Positions 27,227 to 37,287 are shown, counted from the first letter of the stretch. The stretch is DNA of 64,000 nt from Prochlorococcus marinus CUG1438 (GCA_017644325.1 JAEPLS010000001.1:806001-870000), one strand, 5' to 3'. A program made the numbers and translations. Notes: generated from the sequence alone by a model not told the origin.

Positions 27227-27879
27227 ATTCTGACATAAGATTTGATTTCCAAAGAAGAGAGAGGCTTGGACTCATTGAAGCCATTTGGGGTCAAGACAAG
27301 AGTATCGACCAATTAAAGAGATTATCTGAAAGCGTATTAAGTAAAAATGAGGTTGTTTTCATTACAAGGATTAATAGTGAAAAGGCTAATTATCTTTTAG
27401 ATTTGTATGATGATTCACGATTCTATGAAGAAGCAAGATGCTTAATAATTGGGAAAAATCTGAATAAAATAAATACAAATAAAAAAGTTGCCATAATTTC
27501 AGGAGGCTCAAGTGATGTGCCTGTAACACTTGAAGCTCAATTGGCTCTTGAAATTTATGGAGTTAATTGTCAATCTTTTATAGATGTTGGAGTGGCAGGA
27601 CTGCATCGATTAATCAGTCAGTTAGAAGAGATTAATAAATGTGATGTATTGATAGTTTGTGCTGGAATGGAGGGAGCTTTGGCAACTGTTGTTGGAGGAT
27701 TGTTGGCACAACCGATAATTGCAGTACCTGTATCTGTCGGATATGGAGTTAGCAAAAATGGAGAAAGTGCTTTAAATAGTATGTTATCAAGCTGTTCGCC
27801 AGGTATTGCAGTTATGAATATAGATAATGGTTACGGAGCAGCAATGGCCGCTCTAAGAATTATTAATAGTTTTTCTTAA
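27223..27879 (+). CDS. larB: LarB-like / AIR carboxylase-family protein
   Basis: The 218-residue protein has a C-terminal PurE-type domain with VAIISGGSSDVPVTLEAQLALE, DVGVAGLHRL and VCAGMEGALATVVGGL, and an N-terminal basic region (FDFQRRERLGLIEAIWGQ), which is the LarB pattern. LarB carboxylates nicotinic acid adenine dinucleotide in nickel-pincer cofactor synthesis, but cyanobacteria carry LarB genes widely without lactate racemase, so its role here is uncertain. It starts within the stop of the previous gene (ATGA). LarC or LarE genes are not in the window. Confidence 0.8.
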   Translation: MNSDIRFDFQRRERLGLIEAIWGQDKSIDQLKRLSESVLSKNEVVFITRINSEKANYLLDLYDDSRFYEEARCLIIGKNLNKINTNKKVAIISGGSSDVPVTLEAQLALEIYGVNCQSFIDVGVAGLHRLISQLEEINKCDVLIVCAGMEGALATVVGGLLAQPIIAVPVSVGYGVSKNGESALNSMLSSCSPGIAVMNIDNGYGAAMAALRIINSFS

Positions 27880-27883
27880 ATAT

Positions 27884-28015
27884 TTACTTTTTTTCGATTT
27901 CTAATAGGTTTTCTATCCATAAATTGAGTTGTTTTGAAAGCATTCCTTCCTCTCTCATTTTTATCGCTTTAATCACAACTTCAGTGTTTACCCACTCTGG
28001 AAATCTTTTAGGCAT
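27884..28015 (-). CDS. Small hypothetical protein, 43 aa
   Basis: The minus strand from ATG at 28015 to TAA at 27884 encodes 43 residues starting MPKRFPEWVNTEVVIKAIKM and ending in LNLWIENLLEIEKK. It is soluble, helical in composition and without cysteines. I do not recognise it. The clear ATG, sensible composition and close fit to the gap downstream of thiS support a real gene of the short picocyanobacterial type. It converges on larB with a 4-base gap. Confidence 0.5.
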   Translation of the reverse strand: MPKRFPEWVNTEVVIKAIKMREEGMLSKQLNLWIENLLEIEKK

Positions 28016-28082
28016 TTATGTTTATATTCAGTAATTTTAATTTGGTACAAATTTTTATAAAAACAAGACCTAAGTAACAAAT

Positions 28083-28250
28083 TTAATCTTTTAAGTTTGA
28101 TTTGGTTCCTAATCTGGATAATTCAGAAGAGGTATGTTCACTTTCTACATTTTTTAATCTTTCTATTAACTCAGAAAGATCTTTATGAGCTAACTCCCCA
28201 TTTTGCTCCCATTTAAGAGATCTTGAATTATTATCAATTTTTTCTTTCAT
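28083..28250 (-). CDS. Small hypothetical protein, 55 aa
   Basis: The minus strand from ATG at 28250 to TAA at 28083 encodes 55 residues: MKEKIDNNSRSLKWEQNGEL, then AHKDLSELIERLKNVE, then a polar C-terminus. One amphipathic helix is likely and there is no membrane segment. It is not recognised. It lies on the same strand downstream of thiS by 112 bases and before the 43-residue gene, so all could be read from the ribF-thiE-thiS transcript. Confidence 0.5.
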   Translation of the reverse strand: MKEKIDNNSRSLKWEQNGELAHKDLSELIERLKNVESEHTSSELSRLGTKSNLKD

Positions 28251-28362
28251 TGGTTTAAATGATTAATAAAAATATAAAACGAAAACAAAAAAAAATTGGT
28301 TAATGTTTCAAGCTTAAACTTAAAAAATTATGAAGATTTTTAATAAGTAAAGATTTTATCTC

Positions 28363-28572
28363 TTATCCACCCCCAACTATTGAAACGATTTCTAAATTAT
28401 CACCATCTTTAAGTTTCACTGTTTCCCATTTTAATGAATTAATAATTAGATTATTTAACTCGACAACAATTGTGTTGGGTTTATATCCCATTAAATTTAG
28501 TGCCGTGGAAAGTAGAGCATTTCCTTGATCAAGTTCTAATTTTTTTTCTTCTCCGTTTACCTTAATTTTCAT
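28363..28572 (-). CDS. thiS: Sulfur carrier protein ThiS
   Basis: ThiS is the ubiquitin-like sulfur donor for the thiazole of thiamine. The 69-residue protein starts MKIKVNGEEKKLELDQGNAL and ends VSIVGGG, with the C-terminal Gly-Gly pair that becomes a thiocarboxylate. A third glycine follows the usual terminal pair position. Its start overlaps the end of thiE by 11 bases, which indicates coupled translation. Confidence 0.92.
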   Translation of the reverse strand: MKIKVNGEEKKLELDQGNALLSTALNLMGYKPNTIVVELNNLIINSLKWETVKLKDGDNLEIVSIVGGG

Positions 28573-29617
28573 GAGATAACTTTTTTAAAATCATAATAGC
28601 GTCTCCTTTAGGATCTTCAGAATTCATTAATTGTGAAACTAGGGCAAATTTTTTAATGCCATTACTTTTTAGATATGAAATATTATTTGTCTTAATTCCT
28701 CCGATAGCAAACCAAGGAATGATTAAATCTTTTGTTAATGTTTTGATCTTTTCGATCCCTAAAGGTTTTTTATTTTTTTTCGTGGCGGTTTCAAATACTG
28801 GTCCTATTCCTATGTAATCACAACCATCTTTAAGAGCATTAGAAATATCAATTTCATTATTTGCGCTAATTCCAATTAATTTTGAATATCCTAATAATTT
28901 TCTCGCGGTTTTTAAATCTAAATCATCTTGACCCAAATGAACACCATCCGCATTTGATTGCAGAGCTATATCAACCCTATCGTTAACTATAAACAACGAA
29001 TTATACCTTTTACATAGATTTTTAATCTGAATTGCTTGTTGAAGATGATCTTTATCAGTTCCAGTTTTAAATCTATATTGAATTATTTTTACTCCTGCAA
29101 TTAATATTGCCTCAATAATTTCCAATAAGTTTTCCTTGTAATCTGTGATGACGTATAAATCATTTTCTTTTAATATTTTCTCCGATTTTTTATATTTACT
29201 TAATCTTAATAATTCAATTTCTAGAGTATAAATTTCATATCTGATTTCTGAAGCAATTTTTGAAAGCTCAAAATTATGTTGCCTTGAAAATTCTTCTATG
29301 ACCCTTAGCGCTTCTTGAACTCTTCCTGCATTAGAACTTATTATTTGATCAGGCGAATTTCTTTTATTTTGTTCTTGATGAGTTAATCCTTTGCATTCGT
29401 CTTCAATAAAATTTCTTGATTGCTTATAGACTTCCAAATGATTCTTTCCTAAAATTTGCCTAAAATTTTTTATCCTCTTAACAAAATCATTTTCCCCTAA
29501 CCCAAATCTAGCCCAATCTTCAAGAACTCTCAAGCCTTCTCTTGCTCTATCAAGATTCGCGTCGATAATTTGATATATTCGGAAATCTTTAGCTTCTTTA
29601 CGATTGTAATTCTGCAT
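28562..29617 (-). CDS. thiE: Thiamine-phosphate synthase, cyanobacterial two-domain form
   Basis: ThiE joins the pyrimidine and thiazole phosphates to thiamine phosphate. The C-terminal TIM barrel (about residues 150-345) has LYVITD, KIIQYRFKTG, LFIVNDRVDIALQSNADGVH, GQDDLDL and IGIGPVFETATK. The first 140 residues, with DANLDRAREGLRVLEDWARF, form the extra domain of cyanobacterial ThiE, which resembles a duplicated helical regulatory unit of unknown role. At 351 residues it is about 140 longer than E. coli ThiE. ribF ends 7 bases upstream. Confidence 0.94.
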   Translation of the reverse strand: MQNYNRKEAKDFRIYQIIDANLDRAREGLRVLEDWARFGLGENDFVKRIKNFRQILGKNHLEVYKQSRNFIEDECKGLTHQEQNKRNSPDQIISSNAGRVQEALRVIEEFSRQHNFELSKIASEIRYEIYTLEIELLRLSKYKKSEKILKENDLYVITDYKENLLEIIEAILIAGVKIIQYRFKTGTDKDHLQQAIQIKNLCKRYNSLFIVNDRVDIALQSNADGVHLGQDDLDLKTARKLLGYSKLIGISANNEIDISNALKDGCDYIGIGPVFETATKKNKKPLGIEKIKTLTKDLIIPWFAIGGIKTNNISYLKSNGIKKFALVSQLMNSEDPKGDAIMILKKLSHEN

Positions 29618-29624
29618 TTGAAAT

Positions 29625-30548
29625 TTATTTTTTGTCAGTTTTAAAAATTCTTAGGGCATTTTCTCTATCTTTTTTAATTTGATTAGAGAGTTGATCTATA
29701 TTCTCGAATTGGATTTGAGATCTCAGTTTTTCAATTGGTTCAACAGATAAATTTAAACCATATAGATTAATATCTTTATCTATAAGATGGACTTCAACTG
29801 CAGATGGAAGTAAAGGATTTATTGTTGGTTGAGAGCCAAGATTCATAACAGATTCAATCTTTTGATTGGAATTTTCTATAGTTGTCCAAGCCGCGTAGAC
29901 ACCTTCTCCAGGTAAAAATTTTCTGCCATCTATTTCAAGATTAGCTGTGGGCCACCCTATATTTTTCCCAATACCTTTACCCTGAACAACCTTTCCTTTA
30001 AAACTATAAGGCCTATTAAGAATTTTGAACGAATTCTTAAGATCACTTTTCTGTAATAAATCTCTTATTCTGCTGCTACTGATTCTACCTTCTTTGTCTT
30101 CTAAAATCGGAGTAATTTTTAGCTTTATATCCATATCTTTAATCGTTTCTTTAATAGTATTTATATCTCCGCTTCTTCTAAACCCAAATTTAAAATTAGC
30201 ACCTACAGAAATGCTTTTTGCTTGTAATTGATTTATTAAGATATCTCTTATGAACCTTTCTGCACTTAATTCGGATAGTTCCTTATTAAAAGGAATCATA
30301 ACTAATTGTTTAATTCCTAGATCTTCAAGAATAGGTAGTTTTTCACCAGGGAGATCAAGTCTAAGGCGTGTTTCTTTATAAAGAACTTCTCTGGGATGAG
30401 GCCAGAAGCTAGCAATCGTGGGAGTATATTGATTTTCTTCAACAACACTTTTTATTAATTTTCTGTGGCCAGCATGTAGCCCATCAAAACTTCCAATAGC
30501 TATTGAAGTAGGATTCTTAATTTCAGATGGCGATATTAAAGAGATCAA
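29625..30548 (-). CDS. ribF: Bifunctional riboflavin kinase / FMN adenylyltransferase
   Basis: RibF makes FMN and then FAD. The 307-residue protein has the N-terminal nucleotidyltransferase domain with SFDGLHAGHRKLI (the HxGH box), then VGANFKFGFRRSGD and ISSSRIRDLL. The C-terminal flavokinase domain has GKGIGKNIGWPTANLE and PGEGVYAAW. It heads the ribF-thiE-thiS cluster. ribD, an earlier riboflavin gene, is at 36 kb. Confidence 0.94.
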   Translation of the reverse strand: MISLISPSEIKNPTSIAIGSFDGLHAGHRKLIKSVVEENQYTPTIASFWPHPREVLYKETRLRLDLPGEKLPILEDLGIKQLVMIPFNKELSELSAERFIRDILINQLQAKSISVGANFKFGFRRSGDINTIKETIKDMDIKLKITPILEDKEGRISSSRIRDLLQKSDLKNSFKILNRPYSFKGKVVQGKGIGKNIGWPTANLEIDGRKFLPGEGVYAAWTTIENSNQKIESVMNLGSQPTINPLLPSAVEVHLIDKDINLYGLNLSVEPIEKLRSQIQFENIDQLSNQIKKDRENALRIFKTDKK

Positions 30549-30615
30549 AAGATTACGTGCAATTTTATGATTTTGATGGCAAATTTGAATAGATTATAGT
30601 TATTCAATCAAATGA

Positions 30616-31149
30616 ATGTCTGACAAAATTGATTTTCAGTCGCTTTCATTTGGAATGCGGCGCATTGGATGGATACGCTTTTGGATTCAATCTATTTTAG
30701 GTGTTGTTGTCGCTGCTGTTTTGCTTTTTTCAAATGTTGTAAATAATAGCGAAGGACAGCTTGGCTTAACTCCTGGTCTATCACTTACAACAATATCCCT
30801 AATTTTACTACTTTTTAGTCTTTGGCAAGGTTGGTTAATAGTTAGAACTGGTAGGGCAATTGCAAGCAACGCAAGACCCTCCAGAGGGCAAACAAGCAAA
30901 TTAATTAAAAGAGGTTTGGTTGTTGATTTATTAGGAATTTTGTTTGGATTAATTGGATATCAAGCACTCATGGGTGCCCTATTCATACAAGCATCCTCTC
31001 AAACAACGGGACAATTAATAACAGCGACTTCTGATATCCCAATAACCGGGCTTGAGATTTTATCTGTACTAAGTAATACACAAGTTATTGCTGCCCACTT
31101 CTTGGGACTTTGCTTCTCGTTATGGCTTTTAAGAAGGATTTACAAATGA
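30616..31149 (+). CDS. DUF3611 membrane protein
   Basis: The 177-residue protein has four hydrophobic segments and an N-terminal [19 protein letters not shown], which fits the DUF3611 family of cyanobacteria and plant plastids. Other matching parts are [20 protein letters not shown] and the C-terminal [15 protein letters not shown]. Plastid members have been placed in the envelope or thylakoid; the function is unknown. It is divergent from ribF and its end overlaps surE by 21 bases. Confidence 0.82.
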   Translation: MSDKIDFQSLSFGMRRIGWIRFWIQSILGVVVAAVLLFSNVVNNSEGQLGLTPGLSLTTISLILLLFSLWQGWLIVRTGRAIASNARPSRGQTSKLIKRGLVVDLLGILFGLIGYQALMGALFIQASSQTTGQLITATSDIPITGLEILSVLSNTQVIAAHFLGLCFSLWLLRRIYK

Positions 31150-31938
31150 ATTGTTTATTTTAGGCAATAACTCTAGACCTCCTCTCCAAAATAAATCTGG
31201 CTCAACGGGTGTAAGAGATATTTTATTTTCTTGTATTTGAGATACGTCACTAGGCCAATTTCTTGGACCATAACCTTTTGATTTGAGGTCTAAAACCACC
31301 TCCCCAGCTAACCAATAATAATCGTCACCTCTTGGATCGGCTCTTTTAGAGAATTGATTTTTATATTTTCTGATTGATAATCTTGTCCAAGATAACTCTT
31401 TTATTTTGTTTTTCTCACAGGGAGGGATATTCAGGTTTAATAGTAGTGAAGATGGCCAACTATCTTCAAGTGCTTGTTCTGCAATATTCATTGCAATTTC
31501 TCCAGCAAATTCAAAATTCTTCCATTTAAAACTTGCAACACTTATTGCCATTGAGGGAACATTTTCTAAAGTACCCTCCATTGCTGCAGCGACAGTGCCT
31601 GAACAAAAAATATCTGTCCCTAAATTTGGTCCATGATTTATTCCAGATAGAAGCAGATCAGGTTTGCTATCTAGAAGTTCAGATAGCGCTAATTTAACGC
31701 AATCAGCAGGCGTTCCTGAACATCCCCAAGCTTTTATCCCTTCTCCAAATAATTCGTCCGCTCTTTCAACTCTTAAGGGAGATTGCAAAGTAAGTCCATG
31801 ACCTGTAGCTGATCTTTCTTGGTTAGGACATACTACTGTTACCTTATTTCCTCTTTTTTGTGCAGATTTTGCTAATGCTCTTATCCCCTCTGCAAAAACA
31901 CCATCATCATTACTAATTAATATGTTTAAAGGTTTCAT
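31129..31938 (-). CDS. surE: 5'/3'-nucleotidase SurE
   Basis: SurE removes phosphate from nucleoside monophosphates. The 269-residue protein starts [19 protein letters not shown], in which the paired Asp residues bind the metal. [53 protein letters not shown] and the C-terminal DYYWLAGE region are diagnostic. It is divergent from pheS with a 69-base spacer. Confidence 0.95.
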   Translation of the reverse strand: MKPLNILISNDDGVFAEGIRALAKSAQKRGNKVTVVCPNQERSATGHGLTLQSPLRVERADELFGEGIKAWGCSGTPADCVKLALSELLDSKPDLLLSGINHGPNLGTDIFCSGTVAAAMEGTLENVPSMAISVASFKWKNFEFAGEIAMNIAEQALEDSWPSSLLLNLNIPPCEKNKIKELSWTRLSIRKYKNQFSKRADPRGDDYYWLAGEVVLDLKSKGYGPRNWPSDVSQIQENKISLTPVEPDLFWRGGLELLPKINNSFVNPS

Positions 31939-32007
31939 TAATCATTAAATTTTAATTATGGACGATATTTAAGTAAGATAAAAATAATACTTATTTTTAC
32001 TATATCA

Positions 32008-33018
32008 GTGAGTCAAATTGAATCATTAAGTCAAATTGAGGAAAAACTAAATAATCTTTCTCAAACAGCAAAAAATAATATAGATGATGCTAATACTCAA
32101 GAAGAACTTGATCAATTGAGAGTCTCACTTCTGGGAAAAAAAGGAGATTTATCCATTATCCTCAAAATAATGGGTCAACTATCTCCTACTGATAGACCAA
32201 TTGTTGGTCAGAAGGCAAATTCAATTAAGACAAGCTTGCAAAATCTAATAACCAAAAGAAAAAATCAATTAAATATTGAAGCCTTAGATCAGCAGATTAA
32301 AAATGAAAAAATTGATGTAACAATCCCTTCAATTGGTACACTGCCTGGAAGTAAACATCCTTTAATTTCAACCCAAGATGAGATAATAGATATTTTTTGC
32401 GGTTTAGGTTATGCAGTTGAGAGCGGGCCCGAAATAGAGACTGATTTTTATAATTTTGAGTCCCTAAACATACCCAAAAATCATCCTGCGAGAGATATGC
32501 AGGATACTTTTTACTTAGATGAAAATCGACTCTTAAGGACCCATACTTCTCCTGTTCAAATAAGGTACTTAGAAAATCATCAGCCCCCAGTAAGAATTAT
32601 CGCCCCTGGGAGAGTGTATAGAAGAGATGCTGTAGATTCTACTCACTCTCCCATATTTAATCAGGTTGAGGTTTTATGTATTGATCAAGACATTAACTTT
32701 AGTCATTTGAGAGGAACAATACTTACTTTCTTGAAGACGTTTTTTGGTGATATACCTGTAAGGTTTAGAGCTAGTTACTTTCCATTTACTGAGCCTTCAG
32801 CGGAAGTTGACGTGCAATGGAAAGGCAAATGGCTAGAAGTAATGGGTTGCGGAATGGTAGATCCCAAGGTCTTAGAAAAATTGGGAATAGATCCTGAGAA
32901 ATGGACTGGATTTGCAGCAGGATTAGGAGTTGAGAGATTTTGTATGGTAAGACACCAGATTGATGATATTAGAAAATTTTATACAAATGATCTTAGATTT
33001 TTAGAGCAGTTCAAATAG
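32008..33018 (+). CDS. pheS: Phenylalanyl-tRNA synthetase alpha subunit
   Basis: PheS with PheT charges tRNA-Phe. The 336-residue protein starts at GTG, has the N-terminal coiled coil (about residues 1-85), then class II motif 1 region [20 protein letters not shown], motif 2 [20 protein letters not shown] and motif 3 [16 protein letters not shown]. Length is standard. pheT is not adjacent, as is usual in cyanobacteria. Confidence 0.95.
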   Translation: MSQIESLSQIEEKLNNLSQTAKNNIDDANTQEELDQLRVSLLGKKGDLSIILKIMGQLSPTDRPIVGQKANSIKTSLQNLITKRKNQLNIEALDQQIKNEKIDVTIPSIGTLPGSKHPLISTQDEIIDIFCGLGYAVESGPEIETDFYNFESLNIPKNHPARDMQDTFYLDENRLLRTHTSPVQIRYLENHQPPVRIIAPGRVYRRDAVDSTHSPIFNQVEVLCIDQDINFSHLRGTILTFLKTFFGDIPVRFRASYFPFTEPSAEVDVQWKGKWLEVMGCGMVDPKVLEKLGIDPEKWTGFAAGLGVERFCMVRHQIDDIRKFYTNDLRFLEQFK

Positions 33019-33085
33019 AATCGAATTTTTAAATTAGGATTGTATAACAAATTAGTTTAAGATAGTCCTAGTTTTAATTTTTTGA

Positions 33086-33994
33086 TTGGTACGTAAAGCA
33101 GGACTAATCGTTAATGACGGAAAAGATTTAGCTGTTCAAACTGCAACTTCTGTTCAAAAAAAATTGGAAAAATCCAATTTTGAAGTTGTAAGAGTAAGTA
33201 GCTCTGGAGGTATGGTTGGGTTTGCTAATCCTGATCAACACGTCCGGCCATTGGGATATGCAAATTGTGTCCCAGAAGGTTTTGATTCGTCAATAGAATT
33301 TGCTATTGTCCTTGGTGGAGATGGTACTGTCTTATCTGCTGCTAGACAAACAGCTCCTGCAAATATTCCTATCCTCACCATCAATACAGGACATTTAGGT
33401 TTTCTTGCTGAAGCTTATTTATCTAACTTAGATGAAGCAATTGATAAAATTATAAATGGAAATTGGGATATTGAGGAAAGAACTTGTTTTATAATTAGTG
33501 TAATGAGAAATGATCAGAGAAGATGGGAGTCTCTCTGTCTCAATGAGATGGCACTTCATAGGGAACCCCTTACAAGTATGTGTCATTTTGAGATTTCTAT
33601 TGGTAGACATGCTCCTGTTGATATTTCAGCTGATGGGGTAATTTTATCTACTCCAACTGGCTCAACTGCATATTCTCTGAGTGCAGGAGGACCTGTCATA
33701 ACCCCTGATTGTCCAGTTGTGCAACTCACTCCAATTGCGCCACATTCTCTAGCATCGAGAGCATTGGTCTTTAATGATTCAGAGCCAGTGACTGTTTTCC
33801 CAGCAACTCCAGAAAGATTAGTAATGGTTGTTGATGGAAATGCTGGTTGTTATATCTGGCCTGAAGATAGAGTTTTGATTAGAAAAAGTAAACACTCAGT
33901 AAAGTTTATTAGACTCGAAGATCATGAATTCTTCCAAGTTTTAAGGAATAAATTAGGTTGGGGATTGCCTCATGTGGCAAAACCTAATAAATAA
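33086..33994 (+). CDS. nadK: NAD kinase
   Basis: NadK phosphorylates NAD to NADP. The 302-residue protein starts at TTG, with [11 protein letters not shown] near residues 79-89 (catalytic Asp), [23 protein letters not shown] and [18 protein letters not shown]. Cyanobacteria usually keep two NAD kinases, and this has the [20 protein letters not shown] insert seen in one of the cyanobacterial types. It follows pheS after 67 bases and converges on cobL. Confidence 0.93.
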   Translation: MVRKAGLIVNDGKDLAVQTATSVQKKLEKSNFEVVRVSSSGGMVGFANPDQHVRPLGYANCVPEGFDSSIEFAIVLGGDGTVLSAARQTAPANIPILTINTGHLGFLAEAYLSNLDEAIDKIINGNWDIEERTCFIISVMRNDQRRWESLCLNEMALHREPLTSMCHFEISIGRHAPVDISADGVILSTPTGSTAYSLSAGGPVITPDCPVVQLTPIAPHSLASRALVFNDSEPVTVFPATPERLVMVVDGNAGCYIWPEDRVLIRKSKHSVKFIRLEDHEFFQVLRNKLGWGLPHVAKPNK

Positions 33995-34007
33995 TAAATA
34001 TTTCAAT

Positions 34008-35282
34008 TTATTTTTTCCCTTTTAATAAAAAGACAGGATTGTTTGGTTCTAATCTAATTCCATCTGCAATACTTAAGCTTTTATAAGTCTGAATTAAATT
34101 TAAATTTGTTTTAAAATTTTTATCTTCTAATTCCTTTTTCAATTCCTCAATGGTTTGAATATCTATTATTGGGATAACGATAATATCTCCGATATGCATA
34201 TCTTTGGCCAATTTATTAATAATTAGAAGTTTAGTTGTTTTATCACATCCTCCGATCACCAATCTATTAGGTTTTTTTATAGATCTAAGATTTTGTCTTT
34301 TAAGGATAGTGTTTATGTCTTCCTCTAGAATCAATTTTGGTTTAACTCCCAGCCTTTTTGAGTTTTCTAAAATTAATTGTTTCGAGCCAATTCTTTTATC
34401 GATACAAAATAAATCTAATTTAGATCTTAATTTTAATGACTCTAAACCAATTGACCCACATCCTGCACCTATATCCCAAATAACACCAGTTTCTGGGAGC
34501 TCTAGATCAGCTAAGATTTGAATGCGAACTTCCCTTTTGGTTAACAAGTTTGGCCTATCTTCAAATGTGTTAAAAAAAATGTCACTGATTCCAAAAAGCG
34601 GCAAATTACTTCTCGAATATTTATCTTTTGTTTTTGCAAGAACACCAATGTTCAAACTCGATATATTAGATGGAAAAGATTCTTTTAGATTCAATTTCCT
34701 TATATTTTCATTATCGAAACCTATCTCTTCACAAAGCCAAAAATCATAAACATCAATAAGATTTAGTTCAAATAAGTTTTTCTGGATAATTTCTAAACTT
34801 TTGTTATTTGAATCTGTAATTATGGCTAAACTTGCAGGCTTGGTTTTAAGTACCTCAACTAACTTAGTTGAATCTCTTCCATGCATACTTATACTGATTG
34901 TATTTTGCCAAGGTATCTTTAACTTACTAAATGCTAATTGAACGCAAGTATTTGAAGGGTAGAAACTTAGCTCATCTTTTGAAAAATTTTCAAGGAGAAT
35001 TCTTCCAATTCCAAACCATAGAGGATCTCCTCTTGAAATTAAAATAACGTCAGTTTTTTGTTTTCTAAGCCAGTTAATGAGTTCGTCATTACTTTTGCTC
35101 TTAAAAAATACCTGCTTTTGTTTTAAATCATTTTCTTTCCATGATTTTATTTTTTCAAAATATGAATTAGGTACTGCGATGTTAACTGTTTTTATAAATA
35201 GATTTTGTAATTTAAAAGGTAAATCTTCAAATTTAAAAGAATTAATCCCTATTACATGAATTTTTCTATTAACTGCAATCAT
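34008..35282 (-). CDS. cobL: Precorrin-6Y C5,15-methyltransferase (decarboxylating), CbiE-CbiT fusion
   Basis: CobL methylates C5 and C15 and removes the acetate side chain in corrin synthesis. The 424-residue protein fuses a CbiE tetrapyrrole methylase domain (about 1-210, with VILISRGDPLWFGIGRI) and a CbiT class I methyltransferase domain (about 230-420, with VIWDIGAGCGSIGLESLKL). The CbiE part is rather diverged, but the fusion order is correct. Picocyanobacteria make pseudocobalamin, which fits. Confidence 0.88.
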   Translation of the reverse strand: MIAVNRKIHVIGINSFKFEDLPFKLQNLFIKTVNIAVPNSYFEKIKSWKENDLKQKQVFFKSKSNDELINWLRKQKTDVILISRGDPLWFGIGRILLENFSKDELSFYPSNTCVQLAFSKLKIPWQNTISISMHGRDSTKLVEVLKTKPASLAIITDSNNKSLEIIQKNLFELNLIDVYDFWLCEEIGFDNENIRKLNLKESFPSNISSLNIGVLAKTKDKYSRSNLPLFGISDIFFNTFEDRPNLLTKREVRIQILADLELPETGVIWDIGAGCGSIGLESLKLRSKLDLFCIDKRIGSKQLILENSKRLGVKPKLILEEDINTILKRQNLRSIKKPNRLVIGGCDKTTKLLIINKLAKDMHIGDIIVIPIIDIQTIEELKKELEDKNFKTNLNLIQTYKSLSIADGIRLEPNNPVFLLKGKK

Positions 35283-35365
35283 AAATACTTAAGTATGAGA
35301 ACCTATTCTATTTGAATGTTTTATTAAAATATCCTATTATTATCTGAGTTATCAAAATGAAGTAA

Positions 35366-35617
35366 TTGTCTGACAGGAGAAAGAGATTGCATGATTTATT
35401 ATTAAATCTAATAAATAAGGACAGTGAATTCGAATTTATTGAAGAAGATTCTAACGATTTAACATCTAGCTATTCTGAGAAAGATACTTTGAATTTATCT
35501 CGAGTTATAGAAAAAAATCGTAAAATAATCAAAAGATACCAAGCAATTGTCCGAACGGCAGTAACTCTTGATGCACTAATGGATTCAGAAAATGAAGAAA
35601 ATTACAAAATCAAATAA
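35366..35617 (+). CDS. Small hypothetical protein, 83 aa
   Basis: The frame starts at TTG 35366, just downstream of a short AT-rich spacer, and encodes 83 charged residues (SDRRKRLHDLLLNLINKD, acidic middle, then VIEKNRKIIKRYQAIVRTAV). It is probably helical and cytoplasmic. I do not recognise the family. It overlaps the DUF3122 gene by 26 bases in a different frame, suggesting coupled expression. Confidence 0.6.
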   Translation: MSDRRKRLHDLLLNLINKDSEFEFIEEDSNDLTSSYSEKDTLNLSRVIEKNRKIIKRYQAIVRTAVTLDALMDSENEENYKIK

Positions 35618-36092
35618 AAATATACTTTCAATATTATTATTAAAATTATTTTTAATCCTGTCCTTTATTTTTTATCCTTTAAAAGTTTTTGCAGAAATTG
35701 CAGAGACAGAAATTAATGGAGACTTGATAAGTGCTAGTAGTGAGTTTTTAAGGGATTTGGACTTTGAAACTTGGCAGTTGGTGGCTTATAAATCACCTCT
35801 TTTGGAAGACGAATTAATTTTAAGAGTTATAGGATATCCAGGAAATCTCAGGATTGATCATCCCACAGGTTTAAACGTTGAATCTGGAAGAAAACAGTGG
35901 TTATTAGAAGATAAAACATTACTTAATGTCGAATTGGCAAATGACGGCAGACAAGCCGCTGCAGAATTTGATCTTGATGAGCTTGTTCAAAATATTGATA
36001 AAAATAGACCATTAAGATTGTCCTTGTCGGGTGTATTTTCTGAGTTACCTGTTCCTCCTTTCGTTGTTAAAGAATGGAGATCACTGAAATGA
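35592..36092 (+). CDS. DUF3122 secreted protein
   Basis: The 166-residue protein has a basic start and hydrophobic segment (ILSILLLKLFLILSFIF) ending in KVFA at about residue 34, a clear signal peptide. The mature part, with ISASSEFLRDLDFETWQLVA, ELILRVIGYPGNLRIDHPTG and PVPPFVVKEW, fits the cyanobacterial DUF3122 family. Function is unknown; it probably acts in the periplasm or thylakoid lumen. ribD follows after 13 bases. Confidence 0.78.
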   Translation: MKKITKSNKNILSILLLKLFLILSFIFYPLKVFAEIAETEINGDLISASSEFLRDLDFETWQLVAYKSPLLEDELILRVIGYPGNLRIDHPTGLNVESGRKQWLLEDKTLLNVELANDGRQAAAEFDLDELVQNIDKNRPLRLSLSGVFSELPVPPFVVKEWRSLK

Positions 36093-36105
36093 TTTTTAAA
36101 CTAAT

Positions 36106-37200
36106 ATGTCTAAAAAAAATGTAAGCCATATAAAATGGATGAAAAGAGCTATTTGTTTAGCATCATTGGGAAAAAATACAACAAGCCCGAATCCCAAAGT
36201 GGGAGCTGTAATTCTCGATAAAAATGGAAAACTTATTTCAGAGGGATTCCATTTAAAAGCAGGAATGCCGCATGCGGAAGCAATGGCTTTTGAAAATTTA
36301 AAAGATGATCCTAGAGGTGGATCAATGTACGTCAATCTAGAGCCTTGTTGTCACCAAGGTAAAACTCCTCCTTGCGTAGATGCAGTTATTTCTTCAGGTA
36401 TTAAATACATATATATATCTATCAAAGACCCTGATAAAAGAGTTTCGGGGAAAGGTATTGAGCTGCTTAAAGCAGCTGGGATTAAGGTTCATTTAGGAAT
36501 ATGTGAAAAAGAATCTTTAGATTTAAATAAGTCATTTATTCATAGGATTACTACTGAACGCACTTATGGAGTTTTAAAATGGGCAATGAGTATTGATGGA
36601 CGGATAGCTCTTCAAAATGGACAAAGTAAATGGATAACAAACCAAGAATCCAGATCACTTGTTCATAAATATCGATCTGAATTTGATGCAATAATTATTG
36701 GTGGAAATACATTAAGAAAAGATTCGCCGATTTTGACTACTAGAGGTCATAAAAGTCCTGAACCATTAAGAGTTGTCTTCACTAAGACTTTAGATCTGCC
36801 AAAGAAATCAAATCTGTGGGATTGTAGTGTAGCTAAAACTCTAGTTGTCTATGATGCCTCCTCTGCAAATGAGCAATATCTTAATAGGATTCCAAAATGT
36901 GTTGAGGTTGAAAAGTTACCCTCAGATAACCCAGAATTACTCTCCAAATTATTAGCTAAAAGAGGATGTAATAAAGCTCTTTGGGAATGTGGACCTCTTT
37001 TGGCTACTTCAGCTATCAAAGCAAGTTGTATTCAGGAGATAAAGGCTTTTATCGCGCCAAACATTCTAGGAGGAGAAAACTCTATGAATCCACTTGGGGA
37101 TTTTGAATTTAAAGATATGGATGAAGTTATTAAATTAAGAGATTCTGAGGTTACTTTTATTGGCAATGATATTTGCGTTCAGACTTATTTAAAAAATTAA
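36106..37200 (+). CDS. ribD: Bifunctional riboflavin deaminase-reductase
   Basis: RibD deaminates and then reduces the pyrimidine intermediate of riboflavin synthesis. The 364-residue protein has the zinc deaminase domain (SPNPKVGAVI, HAEAMAFENL, NLEPCCHQGKTPPC) in the first 145 residues and the reductase domain after it (LKWAMSIDGRIAL, DAIIIGGNTLRKDSP, LWECGPLLATSAI). Length is normal. Confidence 0.95.
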   Translation: MSKKNVSHIKWMKRAICLASLGKNTTSPNPKVGAVILDKNGKLISEGFHLKAGMPHAEAMAFENLKDDPRGGSMYVNLEPCCHQGKTPPCVDAVISSGIKYIYISIKDPDKRVSGKGIELLKAAGIKVHLGICEKESLDLNKSFIHRITTERTYGVLKWAMSIDGRIALQNGQSKWITNQESRSLVHKYRSEFDAIIIGGNTLRKDSPILTTRGHKSPEPLRVVFTKTLDLPKKSNLWDCSVAKTLVVYDASSANEQYLNRIPKCVEVEKLPSDNPELLSKLLAKRGCNKALWECGPLLATSAIKASCIQEIKAFIAPNILGGENSMNPLGDFEFKDMDEVIKLRDSEVTFIGNDICVQTYLKN

Positions 37201-37230
37201 TTTTCACTTATGTAGTTAATGGGTTAAATT

Positions 37231-37240
37231 ACCGTACGGT
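37231..37240. other. Palindrome upstream of ftsH
   Basis: ACCGTACGGT is a perfect 10-bp palindrome in the 113-base spacer between ribD and ftsH, GC-rich against an AT-rich background. It could be an operator for ftsH, which stress-type systems control. No matching regulator is known to me. Confidence 0.25.
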
Positions 37241-37287
37241 TCTCACCCAAAAAAATTAATGCAGATACGGAAGCTCTTTGTTTAGTT

